DNA of 64,000 nucleotides, taken from NCBI GenBank assembly GCA_965208685.1, contig CBDBPL010000007.1, positions 186,001-250,000 on the forward strand, read 5' to 3'. The translations under genes and the position numbers were made by a program. Shown here one piece after another: positions 25,712 through 34,826 of this stretch (positions are counted from its first letter, which is position 1; each line of letters starts with the position of its first letter). The stretch is from JAJEFO01 sp965208685 (GTDB lineage Bacteria; Pseudomonadota; Alphaproteobacteria; Rhodobacterales; Rhodobacteraceae). The notes under the pieces are model-generated. The model did not search any database. It was not told the DNA's origin and saw only the letters and a program-made list of their open reading frames with translations.

Positions 25712-27049
25712 ATGCACATCCTTGTTCTTGCCATGGCGACGGTCCTTGTCGTCCTTCCCGGCTCGCTCCGGGCCTCTGGAATCACCACGTTCGAACTCGG
25801 GAACGGCCTGGAAGCGGTCGTGATCGAGGATCACCGCGCCCCGGTTGTTGTTCACATGGTCTGGTATCGGGTCGGCTCCGCCGACGAGCCGCCCGGCGAG
25901 TCGGGAATCGCTCACTTTCTCGAACATCTCATGTTCAAGGCAACGGACGAACTTGCATCGGGCGAACTGTCCGATGTGGTGTCCCGAAACGGGGGCAGCG
26001 ACAACGCCTTCACGTCCCTTGACTTCACGGCCTATGTACAACGAATCGCTGCTGATCGCCTCGATCTCGTGATGGGGATGGAAGCCAGCCGCATGGATGG
26101 CCTTGCGCTTGTCGAGGAGGACATTTCAACTGAACGGGACGTTGTCATCGAAGAGCGGAAGCAGCGCGTCGACAGTGATCCCGGTTCCCTGTTCAGGGAG
26201 CAGATATATGCTGCGGCATTCCTGAACCACCCTTACGGCGTGCCCGTCATTGGCTGGAAACACGAAGCCGAGGCGTTGACGCTAGAAGATGCGGTGTCCT
26301 TCTACAGGCAGCACTACGGACCGAACAACGCGATCCTCGTGGTGGCGGGCGACGTGGATCCGGAAGAGGTCAGGGAGCTTGCCGAAAGGCATTACGGGAT
26401 CATTCCGTCCAATCCGAACGTGCGAGTGCGCAACCGTCCGTCCGAGCCCCCGCAGCTGGCCGAACGGCGCCTTAGTTTCTCGGATCCCCGGATCGGCAAT
26501 GACTACGTGACCCGCGTGTATCTCGTGCCCGAGCGAGATCCTGGGGACCAGAAGGAGGCGGCGGCCCTTGCCATGCTTGCGCAGGTTCTGGGAGGTTCGT
26601 CGACCACCTCGGTTCTGGCGCGGAAGCTGCAGTTCGACGATCCGCAGGCCGTGTACACTTCAGCCTGGTATCGGGAGCATGCACTGGACGACACAAATTT
26701 CGGGCTGGCAATCGTGCCTGTCGAGGGCGTTTCGCTGGAAGAGGCGGAGTCGCTTCTGGACGAGGCGATTGCCGAGTTCCTGGAAGAGGGCGTGGATGCC
26801 GAGGAGCTCGAGCGAATCAAGACGCGGATCCGGGCTGCGGAGATCTATGCCCGCGACGACATCTCGAATCTGGCAAATCTCTACGGTCGCGGATTGGTGA
26901 CGGGCCTTACGGTAGAGGACATCGACGCTTGGCCAGACATTCTGCAGGCCGTGACCGAAGAAGAGATACTCTCGGCAGCACGCACGCATCTCGACCGGCG
27001 ACGCGCGGTCACGGGATTTGCGCGGCAATCAGAGGAGGTGATCAGGTGA
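25712..27049 (+). CDS. M16 zinc peptidase (catalytic subunit, pitrilysin/insulinase family)
   Basis: 445 residues with a signal peptide (MHILVLAMATVLVVL, cleaved near residue 22). The inverted zinc motif HFLEH gives ligands His68 and His72 with Glu71 as base, and ISTERDVVIEERKQR supplies Glu148 as third ligand. A second M16 domain follows (residues 190-420). This is the active half of an exported heterodimeric peptidase whose partner is the next gene. ATG 25712 follows GAGGAGC. It probably processes or degrades periplasmic peptides. Confidence 0.93.
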   Translation: MHILVLAMATVLVVLPGSLRASGITTFELGNGLEAVVIEDHRAPVVVHMVWYRVGSADEPPGESGIAHFLEHLMFKATDELASGELSDVVSRNGGSDNAFTSLDFTAYVQRIAADRLDLVMGMEASRMDGLALVEEDISTERDVVIEERKQRVDSDPGSLFREQIYAAAFLNHPYGVPVIGWKHEAEALTLEDAVSFYRQHYGPNNAILVVAGDVDPEEVRELAERHYGIIPSNPNVRVRNRPSEPPQLAERRLSFSDPRIGNDYVTRVYLVPERDPGDQKEAAALAMLAQVLGGSSTTSVLARKLQFDDPQAVYTSAWYREHALDDTNFGLAIVPVEGVSLEEAESLLDEAIAEFLEEGVDAEELERIKTRIRAAEIYARDDISNLANLYGRGLVTGLTVEDIDAWPDILQAVTEEEILSAARTHLDRRRAVTGFARQSEEVIR

Positions 27050-28359
27050 ACCGGCTATTTTGTGCATTGGCACTGGCGATTCTTGCCTCCGGCCCTGCGA
27101 CGGCGGCTGTAGACATTCAGGAAGTCACGTCGCCTGGTGGCATCAAGGCCTGGCTGGTCGAGGAGCGTTCAATCCCGTTCACCGCCCTGGAAATCAGGTT
27201 CAAGGGGGGCGGCTCGCTCGATCGGCCTGGCAAGAGGGGAGCGATCAACCTGATGACCGCGGTCCTGGAGGAGGGCGCGGGAGACCTAGACGCCCAGGGA
27301 TTCGCCGCAGCGCGGGATGCGCTGGCCGCAAGCTACAGGTTCGACGTGCACCGGGATGCACTCACGGTTTCGGCGCGGTTCCTGACCGAAAACCGGGACG
27401 AAGCCATTGCGCTCCTGCAGAGCGCGCTCACGGCCCCCCGGTTCGATCAGGTTGCACTGGACCGCGTGCGTGACCAGGTGCTGACGGTCATTCGCAGCGA
27501 TGACACGGATCCTGACGCCGTTGCATCGAGGCGATTCAATGCCCTCGCATTCGGAGACCACCCCTATGCGACTCCGATTGACGGCACGATCGACAGCGTT
27601 TCGGCGCTGACGCGGGACGACATCGTGACGGCTTACAAGGACGTGATTGCCCGGGACCGCGTCTATGTCGGGGCTGCAGGTGACATCACTGCCGAAGAAC
27701 TGGGCAGGTTGCTCGACTCCCTTCTCGGTGGTTTGCCGGAGGCAGGTGCGCCATTGCCCGACGATGCCGAGGTTCTGCTGGCCGGCGGCGTGACCGTTGT
27801 TCCCTTCGATACGCCACAGTCCGTGGCCGTGTTCGGACATGTCGGCATTCCACGGGACGATCCCGAGTTTTTTCCGGCATTTGTCGCAAATCACGTATTC
27901 GGAGCTTCCGGACTTCAGTCGCGGCTGAGTGACGAGGTGCGGGAGAAACGGGGACTGACCTACGGCATCGGAGCATATCTCGCGGGCTTTGATCTCGCAC
28001 AGCTGGTGATCGGGCAGGTCGCCTCGGCCAATGAGCGGATGGCGGAAGCAATCGAGGTGACGCGTGCGGAATGGGCGAAGATGGCAGCGGATGGCCTGAC
28101 GGAGGACGAACTTGAGGAGGCAAAGGCCTACCTCACCGGCGCCTATCCGCTACGGTTCGATTCAAACGGAAGCATCGCGCGCATACTGGTTGGCATGCAG
28201 ATCGACGACTTCGGCCTTGATTACGTCAAGACCAGAAACGGCATGGTGAACGCGGTGACGACAGACGACGTGCGGAGCGTGGCCAAGCGACTGTATCGTC
28301 CCGAAGATCTGCAATTCGTCGTGGTTGGCCAGCCGGAGGGGATTGACGGAACCAACTGA
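27046..28359 (+). CDS. M16 family peptidase-like protein (non-catalytic partner)
   Basis: 437 residues with a signal peptide (MNRLFCALALAILASGPATA). It has two M16-like domains, but the zinc motif is absent: NLMTAVLEEG stands where HxxEH occurs in the active partner. The R/Y pair of the second domain region is kept (GLTYGIGAY, then AYLTGAYPLRF), as in non-catalytic M16B subunits that help bind substrate. Its GTG start overlaps the stop of the catalytic subunit gene (GTGA), with GAGGAGG upstream, so the two are coupled and probably form a heterodimer. Confidence 0.92.
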   Translation: MNRLFCALALAILASGPATAAVDIQEVTSPGGIKAWLVEERSIPFTALEIRFKGGGSLDRPGKRGAINLMTAVLEEGAGDLDAQGFAAARDALAASYRFDVHRDALTVSARFLTENRDEAIALLQSALTAPRFDQVALDRVRDQVLTVIRSDDTDPDAVASRRFNALAFGDHPYATPIDGTIDSVSALTRDDIVTAYKDVIARDRVYVGAAGDITAEELGRLLDSLLGGLPEAGAPLPDDAEVLLAGGVTVVPFDTPQSVAVFGHVGIPRDDPEFFPAFVANHVFGASGLQSRLSDEVREKRGLTYGIGAYLAGFDLAQLVIGQVASANERMAEAIEVTRAEWAKMAADGLTEDELEEAKAYLTGAYPLRFDSNGSIARILVGMQIDDFGLDYVKTRNGMVNAVTTDDVRSVAKRLYRPEDLQFVVVGQPEGIDGTN

Positions 28360-28453
28360 GCGCCTCGCACGGCCGCTGTTCGGTCAGCCGGCGCAGAATG
28401 GAAAAATTGGTGTGCTGCGGAAGAGGATCGCGCCGTGCATGCCATTCCGCATG

Positions 28454-28963
28454 TCACGCAGCGCGACTGATCAGAACCTCGTCAACCTGACGTTGCGCAT
28501 CGACCTCGTCAGCTCCATTGACGGCCGCGACTTCGCGGGTCAGGCGCTCCAGCGCCGCCTCATAGAGCTGGCGCTCCGAATAGCTCTGTTCGCGCTGATC
28601 GTTGGCGCGGTGCAGGTCGCGGACGACTTCGGCAATCGCGATCAGGTCTCCTGAATGGATCTTCTGTTCGTATTCCTGCGCGCGACGCGACCACATTGCC
28701 TTCTTGACGCGAGCTTTGCCCTTGAGCGTCGTCATTGCCTGGGACACCACGTCCGGCGAAGACAGAGTTCGCATGCCGACATGGGCGGCCTTGTTGGTGG
28801 GCACGCGCAAGGTCATCTTGTCCTTCTCGAACGAAATCACGAACAGTTCGAGGTTGTGGCCTGCGATTTCCTGCTCCTCGATCGACACGATCTGGCCGAC
28901 GCCATGCGCCGGGTAGACCACGAAATCGTTCGGGCGGAATTCCATCTTCTTGACCTTGCTCAT
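28454..28963 (-). CDS. CarD family transcriptional regulator
   Basis: 169 residues. The N-terminal RNA polymerase-interaction domain is visible (FRPNDFVVYPAHGVGQIVSIEEQEI, LRVPTNKAAHVGMRTLS), followed by a helical DNA-binding domain (AMWSRRAQEYEQKIHSGD, SERQLYEAALERL). CarD/CdnL proteins stabilise open complexes at housekeeping and rRNA promoters. Full family length. The gene follows fdxA on the same strand with a gap of about 250 bases, a linkage common in alphaproteobacteria. It is convergent with the M16 pair. Confidence 0.93.
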   Translation of the reverse strand: MSKVKKMEFRPNDFVVYPAHGVGQIVSIEEQEIAGHNLELFVISFEKDKMTLRVPTNKAAHVGMRTLSSPDVVSQAMTTLKGKARVKKAMWSRRAQEYEQKIHSGDLIAIAEVVRDLHRANDQREQSYSERQLYEAALERLTREVAAVNGADEVDAQRQVDEVLISRAA

Positions 28964-29211
28964 TCAGCCCTTCCTCTCAAGCTGGCGAAAAGCGACAAAA
29001 ACACACCTCGGGAACGCGTGTCTGCCCTCCCGTCGCGCATTTTCACCAGTCCGGGGAGGTCACAATCCATGTTTCCTCGCCCTTGCCCCGCAAATATAGC
29101 AAGATCCGCCGCAATTCCAAGGTGGCCGATCGCAAATTCTGCCCGAGCGAGGATCCGCGCAGAAATTCGTGTGCTTGCCGGCGGTTCGTTCACACGAAGA
29201 CGGCGGGCGCG

Positions 29212-29547
29212 TCAGTTCCCTTCTCCAGGGTTCGGCGAGAATAGCTCCATCTTCCCGTCCTTGCCTTCCATCTCTTCGGCATCTGGCAACGGGTCGCGCT
29301 TCGTGACGATCACGGGCCATTGCTCCGAGTACTGGCGATTGAATTCCACCCATTTCTCCATGTCGGGCACCGTGTCCGGAAGAATGGCGTCAACCGGGCA
29401 CTCGGGTTCGCAGACCCCGCAGTCGATGCATTCATCAGGATGGATGACCAGCATGTTCTCACCTTCGTAGAAGCAGTCCACCGGGCAGACTTCGACACAG
29501 TCTGTGTACTTGCACGCAATGCAGTGGTCGGTGACGACATAAGTCAT
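29212..29547 (-). CDS. fdxA: Seven-iron ferredoxin FdxA
   Basis: 111 residues, starting TYVVTDHCIACKYTDCVEVCP. Cys9, Cys17 and a later Cys50 fit the 3Fe-4S cluster and Cys21, Cys40, Cys43 and Cys46 the 4Fe-4S cluster, as in Azotobacter FdI-type ferredoxins (second motif CIDCGVCEPECP). The C-terminal tail is acidic, as in this family. I take the ATG at 29547; an eight-residue upstream extension is not conserved. Between an S4-domain gene and carD in a minus-strand group. Confidence 0.94.
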   Translation of the reverse strand: MTYVVTDHCIACKYTDCVEVCPVDCFYEGENMLVIHPDECIDCGVCEPECPVDAILPDTVPDMEKWVEFNRQYSEQWPVIVTKRDPLPDAEEMEGKDGKMELFSPNPGEGN

Positions 29548-29595
29548 GGATGCCTCGTGACAGGGATTCACGATCAGGTAAACGCTTGAACGTGC

Positions 29596-29964
29596 TCAAT
29601 CAAGCGAAGGATCGCCATAAAGTCGGGCGTTGCGGCGATCCTTGCGGGACGGACGACCTTTGCCTTCAAATCGCGGACCGCGTGGAACATTGTCGTCCTC
29701 TGGCGGGGCGAGATCCGTATACAGGGCTTGCGCTTCCGAAGCCGGGCCGCGGCGTACCGCCAGGGAGTCGACACGGATTACGCGAACTCTGCGGGCCTTG
29801 TGGAATGTTAGCACATGCCCCGGGCGCAGCGCAAAGGATGGCTTCGAAACGCGCTGACCGTCAACCCGGACATGGCCGCCTGCCACGAATCTTGTTGCCA
29901 GTCCGCGGGTCTTGAAGAACCGGGCGTGCCAAATCCATTGGTCCAGGCGCTGGGAGTCGCTCAC
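29596..29964 (-). CDS. RNA-binding S4 domain protein (Hsp15-like)
   Basis: 122 residues. The N-terminal S4 domain reads RLDQWIWHARFFKTRGLATRFVAGGHVRVDGQRVSK, typical of Hsp15, followed by a basic C-terminal tail (GKGRPSRKDRRNARL). Hsp15 recycles free 50S subunits that still carry nascent peptidyl-tRNA. It lies between the SUV3-like helicase and fdxA, a neighbourhood kept in related genomes, and may be part of the same transcript. Confidence 0.9.
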   Translation of the reverse strand: MSDSQRLDQWIWHARFFKTRGLATRFVAGGHVRVDGQRVSKPSFALRPGHVLTFHKARRVRVIRVDSLAVRRGPASEAQALYTDLAPPEDDNVPRGPRFEGKGRPSRKDRRNARLYGDPSLD

Positions 29965-30065
29965 GGCGCTACCGGCGCCTCCCGGTTGAACTGGCTGAAG
30001 CGCGCTGAGCCCAAGCGTGCCTTCGACGCAGGAGGACGAAGACCGGCTGCCGACGACGCATCAGG

Positions 30066-32819
30066 TCAGGCTTCCCTGTTCTTTAGCCCCTGGAGGGCCT
30101 GCGCGAACGGGTTGTCGGGGTCGATCCTGTCCTTTTTCGGCGGGCGGGCCTCGAAGCGACCGGTGCCGGCGCTTGCCCCGTCCTTCGGCCTCTTCTTGCC
30201 AAGCGCCTTCTTGCCTTTTCGCTGCGGTCTCGCGCCCTTCCTTTGGTTGCCGCGGCGCCCGCCCCACACGAACGTATAGAACTCTTCGATTTCCGGACCG
30301 TCATCGATCGTGCCGGGCTCTCGTTGCATGCCGCCGCCTTGATCGCCCGACTCCTCGGGTACGAGGACTTCCGGAGCGGTCTCGGGTACGTCCGGCGTTG
30401 CACTCTCTTCGGATGGCGAAGATTGCTCTGGTGCCTCGCGCACCTTCTCGCGCTCGCCGCGTTGCGCCCTGTATCCAAGTCCTTCCATCAAGTTCGCAAA
30501 TTGCGCGAGCGTCGTTCCGGTGATCGAGAGCATGTCGGGGGTCGCCTCGAATCCGCCGCGGCTGTCTTCTGTCCGGAGCATGTCCGCGAGCCGTTCCAAC
30601 ATGTCGATGCGGATCGCGCGTTCTCCGGCCGGCCGGTACCCGGATTTCAGGTAAACGGCAGCAGGGATTTTCTGGACCGCAGGAATCGTGACCAGGCCTG
30701 GCGGCGGGCTTTGCGGAAACTCCTCGTCGCCGCGGGCCAGCGACCAGAGCACGAGCCTCAGGCGGGTTGGTGCCGGTTTCAGCAGATCCGGCATGAAGAT
30801 CGTGAATTGGCCAAATCGAATGCCGTGCTTGCGCAGGACGCCGCGTGCCTCCTGATCGAGTTCCTTCACCTCGCTTGCAACCTCGCGGCGGTCAATGATG
30901 CCCATGGCCTCTACCATGCGGAACCCGAAGCCCTTGGCGATGCCGTTCAGGCTCTCGTCGTTCCTGATGTTGAGCAGGGGAAGAAAATGCAGCGCGATCT
31001 TCCGGTCGATGAAGTGCTGGAGCCGACGCTGGACCTTTTGTGTCACCTCCGCGTCGGCTTCGTCATCGACGAAGGACGCCACCTGCGGCTTCAGCGGGTC
31101 GTCGCCGGCCACGAGCTTGCCGACCGGGTGCTCTCCCCACGCCAGCCCGCCCTGGTCCGTGAAGTCCATTTCGGAATCAGGCGAATTGTAGAACCGATCC
31201 GCGCGCAGGCGGAATTCCGGCCCCAGTGCCGCAATGGCCGCCGCACGAACGGTCTTGGCCTCGTCACCCGACACGTCCACGTCCTGGCGGAACCGAAAGC
31301 CGTCGATGTGGCCAACGAACTGGCCTTCGATCGTGACTTCGCCCTTGGCGTTGACCTCGGCCACGAGGTTCTCCTTCCGCTTCAACCCGCGCATCAAGAT
31401 GGACGTGCGCCGGTCGACAAATCGTCTTGTCAGTGCCGCGTGGAGCGCATCCGACAAACGGTCTTCTACAGCGCGAGTGAAGTCCCGCCAATGGGATTCG
31501 TTGGGACACCATCCGCTGCGTTGCGCGACATAGGTCCACGTACGGATGTAAGCGAGTCGGCGGGACAGCATGTCAATGTTGCCGTCCGTGCGGTCGATGT
31601 GCTGGATCTGCCCGGCAAGCCAGTCCTCGGGAATCTCGCCGTTCTCATGCAGATGACCGTGAATCGCGCCGAGTAGTTCGGCATGCTCCTCATGGCTGAT
31701 GCCGCGGAAGTCCGGGATGCTGCAGACATCCCAGAGGAGCCTGACGGAGGGTTCGTCCTTGGCGCGTGCGCGACTCTCGGATTGACCGGCGAGCACCCTC
31801 AGCGCGATCAGGTCGTCGGCGTCTCGGACACGGACGAGGCGGTCGCCGTCCGCAGGCGTCTCCAAGGATTCGATGAGCCGGTCAACGCTGCTGAAGTCCA
31901 GTCGGTGGTTTCTCCATTGGAGCCTTTGTACCGGGGCGAAGGAATGCGTGGTGATGGCCTTGACCACGGCTTCGGCAAGAGGCGGCGCATCGCCCGTCAC
32001 TCCGAATGTGCCGTCAGTCTGGAAACGGCCGGCGCGGCCCGCGATTTGCGCCAGTTCGTTCGGTGCGAGGTCGCGCATCTTGCGCCCGTCAAACTTGCTG
32101 AGACCGGAGAATGCGACATGTCCTATGTCGAGATTCAGGCCCATGCCGATTGCGTCCGTGGCGACGAGATAGTCAACCTCGCCGCTCTCGTACATGGAGA
32201 CCTGGGCATTGCGGGTTCGCGGGGACAGCGCGCCCATGACCACCGCTGCTCCTCCCTTCTGACGTCGGACCAGCTCCGCGATCGCGTAAACGCCTTCGAC
32301 CGAGAACCCGACGATCGCGGATCGATGCGGCAGTCGGCTGATCTTCTTCGCGCCCGCGTAGGAGAGGGTGGAAAGTCTCTCGCGGCGCTGGAAGCTCACG
32401 TTCGGCACGAGCGCAGAGATGGAATCGCGCATTGTGTCGGATCCCATGAAGACGGTTTCCGTCAGGCCCCTGGCCCGGAGCAGTCGGTCCGTGAAGACAT
32501 GCCCGCGCTCCGGGTCGGCGGCGAGCTGGATTTCGTCGACGGCAAGGAAATCGACTGCCGTGTCCCCTGGCATCGCTTCCGTCGTGCAAACCCAGTACTG
32601 GGTTCGGTTCGGGATGATTCTTTCCTCGCCGGTCAGTAGGGCCACCACCGAGGGTCCGCGAAGGTCGACAATCTTGTTGTAGATCTCGCGGGCAAGCAGT
32701 CTGAGCGGGAGGCCGATGATCCCCGTCCTGTAGCCCAGCATCCGCTCTACGGCATAATGTGTCTTTCCGGTGTTCGTGGGACCGAGGGCCGCCGTGATGC
32801 GGCCTTGCATCTGTGGCAT
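30066..32819 (-). CDS. SUV3-like helicase (DExH box)
   Basis: About 917 residues. Walker A is LGPTNTGKTHYA at the extreme N-terminus, the DEAD-box-like motif II is LAVDEIQLAAD, motif III-like is FMGSDTMRD, and motif VI is QIAGRAGRFQ. The order and spacing match SUV3, the mitochondrial RNA helicase, and its bacterial relatives of alphaproteobacteria. The C-terminus is long and rich in Lys and Arg (RKGARPQRKGKKALGKK), probably for RNA binding. I start at ATG 32819, with TTG 32834 and ATG 32810 as alternatives. It heads the minus-strand group with the S4 gene. Confidence 0.9.
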   Translation of the reverse strand: MPQMQGRITAALGPTNTGKTHYAVERMLGYRTGIIGLPLRLLAREIYNKIVDLRGPSVVALLTGEERIIPNRTQYWVCTTEAMPGDTAVDFLAVDEIQLAADPERGHVFTDRLLRARGLTETVFMGSDTMRDSISALVPNVSFQRRERLSTLSYAGAKKISRLPHRSAIVGFSVEGVYAIAELVRRQKGGAAVVMGALSPRTRNAQVSMYESGEVDYLVATDAIGMGLNLDIGHVAFSGLSKFDGRKMRDLAPNELAQIAGRAGRFQTDGTFGVTGDAPPLAEAVVKAITTHSFAPVQRLQWRNHRLDFSSVDRLIESLETPADGDRLVRVRDADDLIALRVLAGQSESRARAKDEPSVRLLWDVCSIPDFRGISHEEHAELLGAIHGHLHENGEIPEDWLAGQIQHIDRTDGNIDMLSRRLAYIRTWTYVAQRSGWCPNESHWRDFTRAVEDRLSDALHAALTRRFVDRRTSILMRGLKRKENLVAEVNAKGEVTIEGQFVGHIDGFRFRQDVDVSGDEAKTVRAAAIAALGPEFRLRADRFYNSPDSEMDFTDQGGLAWGEHPVGKLVAGDDPLKPQVASFVDDEADAEVTQKVQRRLQHFIDRKIALHFLPLLNIRNDESLNGIAKGFGFRMVEAMGIIDRREVASEVKELDQEARGVLRKHGIRFGQFTIFMPDLLKPAPTRLRLVLWSLARGDEEFPQSPPPGLVTIPAVQKIPAAVYLKSGYRPAGERAIRIDMLERLADMLRTEDSRGGFEATPDMLSITGTTLAQFANLMEGLGYRAQRGEREKVREAPEQSSPSEESATPDVPETAPEVLVPEESGDQGGGMQREPGTIDDGPEIEEFYTFVWGGRRGNQRKGARPQRKGKKALGKKRPKDGASAGTGRFEARPPKKDRIDPDNPFAQALQGLKNREA

Positions 32820-32908
32820 GGGAGGGCAGGTCAAGAATGTGTGTCGAGGTGCTTAAAGCGGATCGCAATCGACGTGGCAAGCCCATGCGCGCGGCCGAAA
32901 TTGCCGGG

Positions 32909-32936
32909 TTGACTCGGCCGTGCCCGCTTGTATAAG
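32909..32936 (+). promoter_or_regulatory. Probable sigma-70 promoter of rpsD
   Basis: TTGACT at 32909-32914 and TATAAG at 32931-32936 are separated by 16 bases, a near-consensus arrangement. Transcription would start near 32943, giving a leader of about 110 bases before the rpsD GTG. Confidence 0.65.
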
Positions 32937-32959
32937 CGCGCCTTCATTGGTGTTGGTGG

Positions 32960-33031
32960 CCCCCGCAAGGGGATGCCTGTCGGCCTTTTGGCAGAGGACA
33001 ACGCCCTTCAAGGTCGCTTGCCTGGCAAGCG
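32960..33031 (+). promoter_or_regulatory. Structured rpsD leader (three stem-loops)
   Basis: Three hairpins can be drawn in the leader: CCCC-GCAA-GGGG at 32961-32972 with a GNRA loop, CTGTC/GGCAG at 32977-32994, and CGCTTG-CCTGG-CAAGCG at 33015-33031, just before the AAGGAGAT ribosome site. In other bacteria S4 represses its own mRNA through leader structure, so an autogenous control element is plausible here. Confidence 0.45.
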
Positions 33032-33053
33032 GCGCCCAGGAAGGAGATCAGCC

Positions 33054-33674
33054 GTGACCAAACGCACAGCTGCCAAGTACAAGATCGACCGCCGGATGGG
33101 AGAGAACATCTGGGGTCGGCCAAAGTCCCCAGTCAACCGCCGCGAATACGGCCCGGGCCAGCATGGACAGCGCCGCAAGGGCAAGATGTCCGACTTCGGC
33201 CTTCAGCTCCGCGCCAAGCAGAAGCTCAAGGGATATTACGGCGACCTGACAGAAAGGCAGTTCCGCCGCATTTTCGCCGAGGCGGAACGAGTCCGGGGAG
33301 ATACCGGCGAGAACCTGATCGGACTGCTGGAGCGACGTCTCGACGCCGTTGTTTATCGGGCCAAGTTCGTGCCGACCATCTTTGCCGCGCGCCAGTTCGT
33401 CAACCACGGACATGTCAGGGTGAACGGCAAGCGCGTCAACATTCCGTCCTACCGTGTCAAGGAGGGCGATGCGATCGAGGTCCGTGACCGGTCCAAGCAA
33501 CTTGCGATCGTGCTGGAGGCGGTAGGACTGCCCGAGCGCGACGTGCCTGACTACATCGAAGCGGATCACTCGAAGATGTCTGCAACCTTCGTGCGCACCC
33601 CGGGCCTGACGGATGTCCCCTATCCCGTGCTCATGGAACCGAACCTGGTCGTCGAATACTACGCACAGAACTAG
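33054..33674 (+). CDS. rpsD: 30S ribosomal protein S4
   Basis: 206 residues. The sequence begins TKRTAAKYKIDRRMGENIWG, then has NRREYGPGQHGQRRK and the S4 RNA-binding domain LERRLDAVVYRAKFVPT with QFVNHGHVRVNGKRV; it ends VVEYYAQN. It binds 16S rRNA early in 30S assembly and acts as a translational repressor in some bacteria. The GTG at 33054 follows AAGGAGAT by five bases; the upstream reading is leader. Confidence 0.97.
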   Translation: MTKRTAAKYKIDRRMGENIWGRPKSPVNRREYGPGQHGQRRKGKMSDFGLQLRAKQKLKGYYGDLTERQFRRIFAEAERVRGDTGENLIGLLERRLDAVVYRAKFVPTIFAARQFVNHGHVRVNGKRVNIPSYRVKEGDAIEVRDRSKQLAIVLEAVGLPERDVPDYIEADHSKMSATFVRTPGLTDVPYPVLMEPNLVVEYYAQN

Positions 33675-33896
33675 CCGCATTGTCCTGCAGGACGGGCAGT
33701 CAGCGCGACGCGGCCACGGCTCTGCGTTCGTTTCTGCATTGAAGCCGGCTGGCTGCGACACGGGATACGCGTCGCATCGTGGCCCCCCCTGCGCGTGGCG
33801 CGGTGACGCGAACAGTTGCATTGTGTCAGTGAATCCAGGCCGCGGTTTCTGAAAGGGCCATTCAGCTCCATGTTCGCGGCTCAAGGGAGGTCTCCC

Positions 33897-34826
33897 ATGC
33901 CAAGCATCGTCGAGATAGACGACATTCACAAGACCTATGACGACGGGATCGAGGCCCTGAAAGGCATTACGCTCGACATCGAGGAGGGCGAAATTCTTGC
34001 CCTTCTCGGGCCCAATGGCGCAGGCAAGACGACGCTGATTTCGACGATCTGCGGGATCACCCTGCCCACGTCAGGACGAATCTCCGTAGGTGGGCACGAC
34101 GTTCAGTCCGAATGGCGCGCGGCACGCAAGCTGATCGGGCTTGTCCCCCAGGAAATCAATCTCGAGCCATTCGAGCTCGTGCAGAGCACGTTGCGGTACT
34201 CGCGCGGGCTCTTTGGCAAGCCCCGCAACGAGGCGCTGCTTGCAGACGTGCTGAAGGACCTCGCGCTCCTTGACCGGAGGGGCAGCAGGACGTCAGAGCT
34301 GTCTGGCGGCATGCGACGGCGGGTTCTGATCGCCAAGGCCCTGTCGCACGAGCCGCGTGTCCTGTTCCTGGACGAGCCGACCGCTGGCGTGGACGTCGAG
34401 CTTCGCCGCGACATGTGGATGCTCGTAGAGCGGCTGCGTCAGGACGGTGTCACCGTCATCCTGACCACGCATTACATCGAAGAAGCCGAGGCCATCGCCG
34501 ATCGGGTCGGCGTGATCAATGACGGTGAGCTGCTGCTGATCGAGGAAAAGTCTGCGCTCATGCAGCGCCTTGGCCGGAAGGAAGTCCGGATCGAGCTGAC
34601 GCAGCCTGTCGAGGCAGTCCCGGACACGCTGGCCGAATACGACCTGGTTCGCTCCGAAGACGGCAGGTCGCTGACCTATTCCTACAAGACAACCGGAGAA
34701 CGCACGGGAATCACCCGATTGCTCACGGCTGTGCAGGCCGCCGGGCTGACGCTGGCCGACATCCAGACGCGCCAGAGTTCGCTCGAAGAGATCTTCGTGC
34801 GCCTTGTTCGGGAGGACGTCGCATGA
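33897..34826 (+). CDS. ABC-2 type transporter ATP-binding protein
   Basis: 309 residues with Walker A GPNGAGKTT, signature LSGGMRRRV, Walker B VLFLDEPTAG and THYIEEAE containing the switch histidine. This is the DrrA/NodI-like class of exporter ATPases with a C-terminal regulatory tail. It overlaps the permease gene by four bases (ATGA). The start at 33897 has GGGAGG nine bases upstream; sequence upstream is non-coding. An export role is likely but the substrate is unknown. Confidence 0.92.
   Translation: MPSIVEIDDIHKTYDDGIEALKGITLDIEEGEILALLGPNGAGKTTLISTICGITLPTSGRISVGGHDVQSEWRAARKLIGLVPQEINLEPFELVQSTLRYSRGLFGKPRNEALLADVLKDLALLDRRGSRTSELSGGMRRRVLIAKALSHEPRVLFLDEPTAGVDVELRRDMWMLVERLRQDGVTVILTTHYIEEAEAIADRVGVINDGELLLIEEKSALMQRLGRKEVRIELTQPVEAVPDTLAEYDLVRSEDGRSLTYSYKTTGERTGITRLLTAVQAAGLTLADIQTRQSSLEEIFVRLVREDVA

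Noticed and set aside
30243..31676. A 477-codon plus-strand frame opposite the SUV3-like helicase
   Set aside because: No family resemblance; the helicase motifs on the minus strand explain the region.
33682..33693. Palindrome GTCCTGCAGGAC after rpsD
   Set aside because: It has no loop, so it is not a plausible RNA hairpin, and no regulator fits it.
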